From positions 34,197,604 through 34,261,603 of the forward strand of contig JBCFYV010000001.1 in NCBI GenBank assembly GCA_039000515.1: a DNA stretch of 64,000 nt. The letters run 5' to 3'. The notes below the pieces were generated by a model. The model did no database searches. It was not told the origin of the DNA and saw only the letters and a program-made list of their open reading frames with translations. The DNA comes from Timema cristinae. Lineage: Eukaryota > Arthropoda > Insecta > Phasmatodea > Timematidae. The translations under genes and the position numbers were made by a program. How positions within the stretch are numbered: the first letter of the stretch is position 1; each line of letters opens with the position of its first letter. Of this stretch, positions 58,197 to 64,000 are shown piece after piece.

Positions 58197-58505
58197 CAGA
58201 GGTTTCCAACTTAAAATTGCCAGAGAGCCAACATTGAATCCAAGAGTCTAGTAGTGGCCCGTATCATAATTTGATAAGGGGTGGATGGAGGGAGATAGGA
58301 CTCATAGGGATATACAAATTATTATAAAAATAGAACGCAATTAAGTTTATTACTGAATTAACTTCAGTTGGAGCTTTCATTGATTTTTCACAAGCAAGTC
58401 AAAACTTTCCGTTTCCCGCTTAGAAATATCAATTTTACTAACTTTTCCAAGAAACTTTACGGGCCGTTAAAATAAGGCATTGCAGGCCACCATTTGTAAT
58501 CCCTG
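58197..58505. mobile_element. hAT-like MITE, 309 bp
   Basis: The ends 'cagaggtttccaactt' and '…tttgtaatccctg' (complement 'cagggattacaaa') resemble hAT termini. The flanks CTTCAGAC and ATTTAGAC agree at 6 of 8 positions. It lies in the same SINE as the TA-flanked MITE. Confidence 0.6.
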
Positions 58506-58550
58506 ATTTAGACTATTCGTCTACTGAAGTGGGTGCTATACAATAAAGTA

Positions 58551-59084
58551 TGAAAGGCGAAGCTTGGAAGATAAATGATTATTATTATGGAAGTCAGCCT
58601 ATTTGATAGCAGTCTGATTCTGAGGAAAGCAAATACTAAATAACTTATAATTTCTTAGTTGTAGGACGATTAAAAATAAACAATATTTCTTTGAAATAAT
58701 ATTTTATAAAATCAATATTCTTTGAGTTATAGGTTGGGTAAATATTTTTTTTAAATAAAGCTTGGTAAATGGTGAGTTGAAAACACACAGATTAAAATAA
58801 TAGTCTACATCAATTCATTTTTTTCTCTCATATTATCTTATGAGTTATGAGTTATGAGTATAATTTAGATAACAAAGCTAGAAAGTTTGTTCGGTGTATC
58901 AAACAATTTATTTTTAAATTAACCTACTTTTCATGGAAGTTATAATTTCTGATTTGATGGTAAATTAAATTTATTAATAAATTGTAATATTCATGATTTT
59001 CAAACAGCCGCACAACTCCCTATTTTCCATTAACACATTCAATCAAGAGTGCATTACTGTATTGTAAAAGGATTTGTTATAGCA
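58551..59084. other. AT-rich interval
   Basis: No gene recognised. Confidence 0.5.
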
Positions 59085-59312
59085 CTGTGTCTTATTAGCC
59101 GTTCACGTTATACGACTATGTACTAATCTCATAAATGCGGTAAGGATTAACAAGGTTGAATTTAGAGGAAGTGTTCCCGCATTTGCTTGTAGAGAGAAGG
59201 AAACCATTTAGAAAAAGCCACCCTAAGCACACCCAACCGAGATTGAGCCATGAGCCCCAGTCATCGATGGTATTGTCTTTTGTGAGAACATGCGGCCACT
59301 GAAGCGGATATT
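59085..59312 (-). repeat. SINE family C copy
   Basis: 'agcactgtgtcttattagcc', 'agtgttcccgcatttgcttg', B-box complement decayed, and head 'aacatgcggccactgaagcg'. Confidence 0.82.
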
Positions 59313-59410
59313 AGGGAAATATTTCTAATTTCTAGCTAGAGTATATACACAATTAGAAATGAAAAAAATATAGAGACGCGTATGTAGAATATTGGTTTTA
59401 TGTGTGACGT

Positions 59411-59691
59411 AATTATAAATAATAATATTTAGCACCGCGTCTTACTACCCGTTCGGGGTTATACGCTTTTAGTACTAATTACGTTAATGGATTTAGGAAT
59501 TGGGAAGGTTGAATTAGAGGAAGTGAACCCGCATTTGCGTGGAGGGAAAGTGGAAAACCATTTAGGAAAAACCACCCCCAGTTCACCCGACCAAGATTCG
59601 AACCTCGATCTCCCCGTCCTCAGCAGTCGAGCTCAACACGACAAGCGCGTTAGCTAACTACGCCACCGAGGTGGGTTATAAATTATAAATA
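59411..59691 (-). repeat. SINE family B copy with 11-bp TSD
   Basis: AATTATAAATA occurs at 59411-59421 and 59681-59691. 3' module, body, B-box complement 'aagattcgaacctcg' and head are intact. Young copy. Confidence 0.95.
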
Positions 59692-60944
59692 GTGCAGCCT
59701 TTGATTAAACAAAGTACATATTTTTCTCCACTTATATTCCTTCTCTTTTCTCTCTTATAAGCCCTTTCTTTCTTTCCTCCTCTGGTCTTTAACCTATAAG
59801 CCGTAGACAGAAGGGAAATTGTAAAATGGAAAGTAAACACAGTAACTTAATAACTAATCTAAACGACATTTCGAAATTTTTCAAATATATACAAAATATT
59901 GATTGCCCATTATTCAACGACGACAAAAATTAATGATTCAATCTAATCTACATCGCTAATATTTTAGAAAAGTAACCCAATTTTTATCAAAATGTAGCAA
60001 GTGACAATATTTTACTAAACGTCCACTTATAAATATTTATCGATTAGAAAGCTTATGTTAAATATATATTTAAAGATAATCTGTTCGTTTTGTTGATTCA
60101 TTTTATATTGGATGTGTTTTATGAAGCTACGCTTCTTATTTATTTCCCAGGGGCTGACATAAATTTAAGAAAGGAAGGTGGATTTTTCCTTAAGACGAGA
60201 TAGAAAATCATTTTAAAAATTTCGAAATGAAGGAAAAACTGTATCTCCCTCTACCCCTCAACAGGCATCTTCATGGCTTGATTCGAGTCAGAAACTCAAC
60301 GTATAAAGCGTGTCATGTTAGTTGAACACCTTAGACTAATCACAACCAGTACGAGATTTAAAAAATGTATTTTACTATATTTGAGCCAAAAAACTACTGC
60401 TGATGGGCAATATCAATAAATATAATATTTCCAAAGACATCCTCCCAAAAGTAGATGAAGAGAATCGGTGTGCACGTGGACTATATTTCGGGCTCAAATA
60501 ATCTAGTTTTCTTGTGTAGTAGTTGCGGCGCGGCTGTTTGAGAGACACGTACGAATTGCGGCCCACTCACTCGAGAGAGAGGAATGAATTGCGTCCACCT
60601 AGTTAATGGTGTTCTTTCTATCACGCTGTCTTAAATTTCAGATAGAGACTATCATAATCTCATGTCGACATCCCTCGTAATATCTTAACTTCCTCAGCTC
60701 TTGTCGTTCAATGGTTTAGGCAAATATTGGAAAGTTTGTTACGTTAGGCTAGGTTAGGTTAGGTCAACAGACAGGGCCACAATTCGTACGTGGCTCTAAA
60801 AATGTGGGGCCGCAATTCAACTGTATCTATAGGTTTAAACAACTCGTGTGGACGCAGCTTTCTTTCAGCCTAATGAGTAGTTCTTGATTCGAATCGTGGC
60901 CAGGTCGTATTTAGGATTTTTTTTAAGCCTCACATTTCCTCCCA
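59692..60944. other. gene-free interval with a TTAGG-like run
   Basis: 60741-60763 'gttaggctaggttaggttagg' without the final base is the TTAGG-rich motif scattered through arthropod genomes. It is too short to be telomeric. No gene recognised. Confidence 0.5.
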
Positions 60945-61160
60945 GCTTGGGTTATACTCTTATGTATTACTAACGCTAATGTGTTAACGATGAGAATGGA
61001 TGAATTTACAGGAACTGTAACTGGATTTGCGTGAACACCCGATTATGAAAAACTAACCTCAGTACACCCAACCAGGATTTGAACCCTTATGTCCACGTTA
61101 TTGGCAGTCCAGTATAATGCGAGATAGATGCCTGGTAATATTCAGCCATCAAAGCGGGGC
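60945..61160 (-). repeat. SINE family C copy
   Basis: 'ttgggttatactcttatgta', 'gtaactggatttgcgtgaac', B-box complement 'caggatttgaaccc', and 'gccatcaaagcggggc' head end. Confidence 0.8.
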
Positions 61161-61194
61161 TACTAAGAATTTATTTTTTATTTTTTAAGCACCG

Positions 61195-61471
61195 CGTATT
61201 ACTATAATAATAATATTTAGCACTGCGTCTTACTACCCGTTCGGGTTATACGCTTTAAGTACTAATTACTCTAATGGATTAGGAATTGGGAAGGTTGAAT
61301 TAGAGGTAGTGAACCCACATTTGCGTGGAGGGAGAGTGGAAAACCATTTAGAAAAACCACCCCCAGTTCACCCGACTGAGATTCGAACCTCGATCTCCCC
61401 GTCCTCAGCGGTCGAGCTCAACACGACAAGCGCGTTAGCCAACTACGCCACCGAGGTGGGTCGTATTACTA
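61195..61471 (-). repeat. SINE family B copy nested in SINE C, 10-bp TSD
   Basis: CGTATTACTA occurs at 61195-61204 and 61462-61471. The duplicated target lies in the 3' module of the host SINE. The copy itself is near consensus. Confidence 0.95.
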
Positions 61472-61673
61472 CCCATTCGGGCTATACGCCTATGTACTAA
61501 TTACATTAGTGTAAGGATTAGGAAGATTTAATTGAGAGGAAGTGCATCCACATTTGCATGGAAAGAGATTAGGAAACAACTGAGGGGAAAAAAACCTCAG
61601 TGCACCCGACTGGGATCGAACTCTAATCTCCCCGTCTTCATCAGTCTAGTCTGACGCGAGAGTGTTAAGAGTC

Positions 61674-62925
61674 CAGTGGTATTCAACCTGTGGTATGCGT
61701 ACTCCAAGGGGTACGCTAAAATGTTTCTAATTTGAGTACAAACCCTCCTGGACGCTGTTTTGCTGTGTGTATGTGTCTCATGACTGCTTGGCAGAGGCAA
61801 ACTAAAGGTAAGTCTGTCTGGACGTCAGGAGCCAAACTACTTTCCTCCCTGCTACTCATTTTGGCTAATCAGCCAGCCAATACACGACAAGATCAACAAG
61901 GTTTTGTTTTGGATAAATTGTGTTAGGAATGGAAACATTGCAAGCTTCCCTACTTTTTATGAATTCATTGAACTAAATGAAATCTCAGTTAGTGATGCCT
62001 TGATTGAAATAATGAAATGCCTCTTGCTCAGCCTCACTACTTACTTTCCACATAGAGATAAAACAGAGAAAACACATGATTGGATAGCAAATCCTTTTGA
62101 TACCATAACAAGAGTCACTTCATCTGAACTTTCCATAAAATTTAGAGAAGATTTATTTGAAATTTTCGGTGACCTGGTGGTCTAGGGGTAAGGTGTCAGA
62201 CTTCTATACTGGAGGCCGGGGTTCAATCCTCGGTCCCGGCACAGATTTATCTGATTACCAAACCCTTCCTTCACCTCTGACAAGACAACTTGTGAATGTG
62301 GGGAATGCCAGGCTCCACCGTGGTTCGGATTCCACGTTAAACTGTAGGTCCTTCATTTCATCTCACAATCACCCTACCATTACACATTAGCGTAAGTGTG
62401 TATAACCCGAACGGGTAGTAAGACGCGGTGCTAATAATAATAATAATAATATTTGAAATTCCTGCTGATAGCATTCTAAAAGCATTTTATGGACAATAGC
62501 TTGCCACGAATTCAAGGTCTTGGTGATATTACTATGTCAAAACTTCTACTTATTTGTGTGAACAAAGTTTATCTGCAATTACATCATTAAAAATTATGGA
62601 GAGGAATCGTATAAAACCTGAGCCAGGCTTTATGCTTGAACTCATTAATTCTCGTCCACGGATTGATTTACTAGCTTCGAGAAAACAAGACCAGGCATGT
62701 CACCGATGGCTATATGTAATCATTAAATAAATAGTCACTTTTTTGTATTTTAATATTATTTTAAATCGCATATAATATTTTATTGATCCAAGCAAAGCAA
62801 TAAAGACATTTATTTAGTTCCCTTATAGGCTGTACTTTTTGGGTGTATTGTAAAATCCAATGAGGGAACAAAGTTAGAAAAAATATGTTTGGGGGTACGT
62901 GAGTAAAAAAGGGTGTATACTACTG
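61674..62925 (+). pseudogene. hAT transposase relic (ZBED5/FAM200-like) with termini
   Basis: The element ends 'cagtggtattcaacc' and, complemented, 'cagtagtatacaccc' are imperfect TIRs of hAT type. The flanks (tgttaagagtc at left, tgttagac at right) look like a decayed 8-bp duplication. With the SINE at 62165-62450 removed, the plus strand reads 'FPTFYEFIELNEISVSDALI…FPHRDKTEKTHDWIANPFDT…LFEI|PADSILKAF', then after breaks 'TYLCEQSLSAITSLKIMERN' and 'RPRIDLLASRKQDQACHR'. The latter is the C-terminal hAT dimerisation region (YLCE..FS.L…R..L……RI..L). The BED finger and most of the catalytic domain are missing, so this is an internally deleted, frameshifted copy. Confidence 0.85.
62155..62460 (+). 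repeat. SINE family A copy nested in the hAT relic, 10-bp TSD
   Basis: ATTTGAAATT occurs at 62155-62164 and 62451-62460. Complete short-subfamily copy with (AAT)n tail. It lies inside the transposase reading frame, which continues in frame context on the far side. Confidence 0.97.
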
Positions 62926-62964
62926 TGTTAGACCACGCAGCCACCGAAGCGGGTACTAAGAATG

Positions 62965-63100
62965 TTATTTCCCTAAATGGTTTCCCCCTCTACCTCCAAA
63001 AATAAAAGTAGAGCCTTTATTTCCTCTAAATTATACCTTCCTCCTAAATTCCCATCAACATAATTCAAATGTTGGTAGAAAGACGTTGTGTAAAATAAAC
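62965..63100 (+). repeat. SINE body fragment
   Basis: 'ttccctaaatggtttccccc', 'tatttcctctaaattatacc', then a decayed 3' module ('gaaagacgttgtg'). Confidence 0.55.
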
Positions 63101-63129
63101 ACATAAATAGCGGATGGTTATAGTCTAAT

Positions 63130-63315
63130 TTGACGTGACTGTTGACAGTAAAAATTCAAAGTAGAGGAGGACCAGTCAAGGAATGACGTCATTCTGAGAG
63201 TCATTCACTACAGTTTAATGGTTCAACTTGTTTAGTAAAACGTGACGTCGTGAGCTGGTTGGTTGCCAGAGTAACTACTGTCTCAACGTCGTTCTGACGT
63301 CACTCACGTAGCACT
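63130..63315. repeat. TGACGTCA-like cluster outside the palindrome
   Basis: 'gaatgacgtcattc', 'aaacgtgacgtcgtgag' and 'ttctgacgtcactcacg' occur within about 120 bp, echoing the palindrome arms. Similarity outside the motif is weak by eye. Confidence 0.45.
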
Positions 63316-63559
63316 AGGGTCTGTGGGAGGTAGAGGGGAAGCGAGGGAATTCCTATGATCTACAGGAAGAGCCCAACATTTATATAAAGGTTGGTCATGA
63401 GCACAGAACCCATTTAACCGTATGCGGATCAGGTACGCTGGGTTAAAGAAACCCCCTTTTTTTTGCCCACCCTCTAAGAGAATGGGTGGTCAAAACAGTT
63501 GGGTTAAGTGAATGGAAAAACTTGGTTCAATACCAGTTGGTAGCTGGAGTAATTTACCC

Positions 63560-63810
63560 CTAACCACTTCAGTGGTCGCGTGGTCCTAACGCGGTACTCT
63601 CGCATTAGACTAGTCTGCTGATGACGAAGAGACCTAGGTTCGAATACAGGTCGGGTGTACTGAGAGTTTTTTCTAAAATGGTTTTTCACTTTCCCTCCCC
63701 GAAAATGTACTTACGATTCCTATAAATATAACCATCCTAAAATAATTAGCGTAATTAGTACATAAGCGTATTTTACCTGAACGGATTGTAAGAGGCGGTG
63801 GTGTTAGATA
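63560..63810 (+). repeat. SINE family C copy
   Basis: 'cacttcagtggtcgcgtggt', B-box-like 'ggttcgaatacagg', body, 'taattagcgtaattagtaca', and 3' module 'aacggattgtaagaggcggt'. Confidence 0.88.
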
Positions 63811-64000
63811 GAAAAAATTTGTGATAAAATATATAAGCAAAATGATGTAATTGTCTTGATCGAATATTAACAAGGATCCAATCAAAGTCTTACATTTACC
63901 AATGTTCCTATCGGAAAACAATTATTTTGCCAAGTTTGATATAGAATTACCAAAATACATTTAGGGCACTTAAACAACAAATGCCACTTATTGATGACCT
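63811..64000. other. AT-rich end of window
   Basis: Nothing recognised. Confidence 0.5.

Larger units (their letters stand above)
57800..58550 (-). repeat. old SINE C interrupted by two MITEs
   Basis: 3' module at 57805 ('agcgtcttactacttgttta'), body broken at 57891, resumed at 58127 ('tacctgcatttacgtgaaat'), broken again at 58197 and finishing at 58506-58545 ('tttagactattcgtctactg', 'aagtggg'). Removing both insertions restores a normal SINE order. Confidence 0.75.
61180..62955 (-). repeat. old SINE C split by SINE B and by an hAT element
   Basis: Pieces: 61180-61204 (3' end 'agcaccgcgtattacta'), 61472-61673 (3' module, body, B-box complement 'gggatcgaactctaatc'), and 62926-62955 ('tgttagaccacgcagccacc', the head). 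The pieces join in the correct order once the SINE B and hAT insertions are removed. Confidence 0.85.

Noticed and set aside
60741..60763. Telomeric repeat
   Set aside because: Only about four degenerate TTAGG-like units. Such runs are scattered through arthropod genomes.
43580..61500. Recurrent peptide with '[12 protein letters not shown]' at 43.6, 46.0 and 61.3 kb
   Set aside because: Antisense translation of SINE family B.
10675..62390. Recurrent peptide '[12 protein letters not shown]' in frames near 10.7, 20.5, 38.4, 53.9 and 62.2 kb
   Set aside because: It is the SINE family A head and body read as protein, not a conserved gene family.
61674..62925. Functional domesticated ZBED-type gene
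   Set aside because: Frameshifts, missing BED finger and catalytic core, and a SINE inserted within the frame show that it is dead.

Overview
The window is an AT-rich, gene-poor stretch of an animal nuclear genome packed with transposable elements, most of them dead. An arthropod is the likeliest source: there is a MADF (Adf-1/Myb-SANT-like) domain relic, a Transib transposase relic, several LINE reverse-transcriptase tails of the kind common in arthropods, and short TTAGG-like runs. I see no intact protein-coding host gene, no rRNA, no convincing functional tRNA, no operon and no CRISPR array. Most open frames over 60 codons are chance, microsatellite, or translated SINE sequence.

The commonest component is a SINE superfamily. 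Families A, B and C have tRNA-like heads (A and B boxes) and share one 3' module (…cccgaacgggtagtaagacgcggtgcta followed by ATT/AAT repeats). Families D and E have other tRNA-like heads. Many A and B copies carry 10-13 bp target-site duplications (TSDs). Nesting gives a relative order: C copies are old and degenerate and are interrupted by B, by hAT elements, by TA-flanked MITEs and by the palindrome. A and B copies are young.

Region by region. 1-13 kb: SINEs, an hAT-type MITE inside a SINE, a long CA/TA microsatellite and one LINE tail. 13-25 kb: SINEs, two copies of an unclassified repeat, LINE relics at 19, 21.7 and 23.5 kb, and a Lep1/Helitron-like fragment. 25.4-31.4 kb: a 5.95-kb, almost perfect palindrome inserted into an old SINE with a 6-bp TSD. 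Its outer arms are built from tandem units rich in TGACGTCA. 31.5-37 kb: a PIF/Harbinger relic, a 680-bp foldback MITE and a LINE tail. 38.2-41 kb: a young SINE A, then a Transib (RAG1-like) transposase pseudogene that keeps all three catalytic acidic codons. 41-51 kb: SINEs, a 43-bp tandem array, and a 46-bp minisatellite that appears to come from a LINE ORF tail. 51.8-57 kb: the least repetitive and least AT-rich stretch, with an NRF1-like palindrome but no recognisable gene. 57-59.7 kb: a MADF pseudogene and an old SINE hit by two different MITEs. 61-63 kb: a three-layer nest (SINE C, then SINE B and a ZBED5/FAM200-like hAT relic, then SINE A inside the hAT).

The best candidate for something undescribed is the 25.4-31.4 kb palindrome. 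Its 5'-AG termini and 6-bp TSD match Polinton/Maverick-type integration, but it carries no Polinton gene that I can see.
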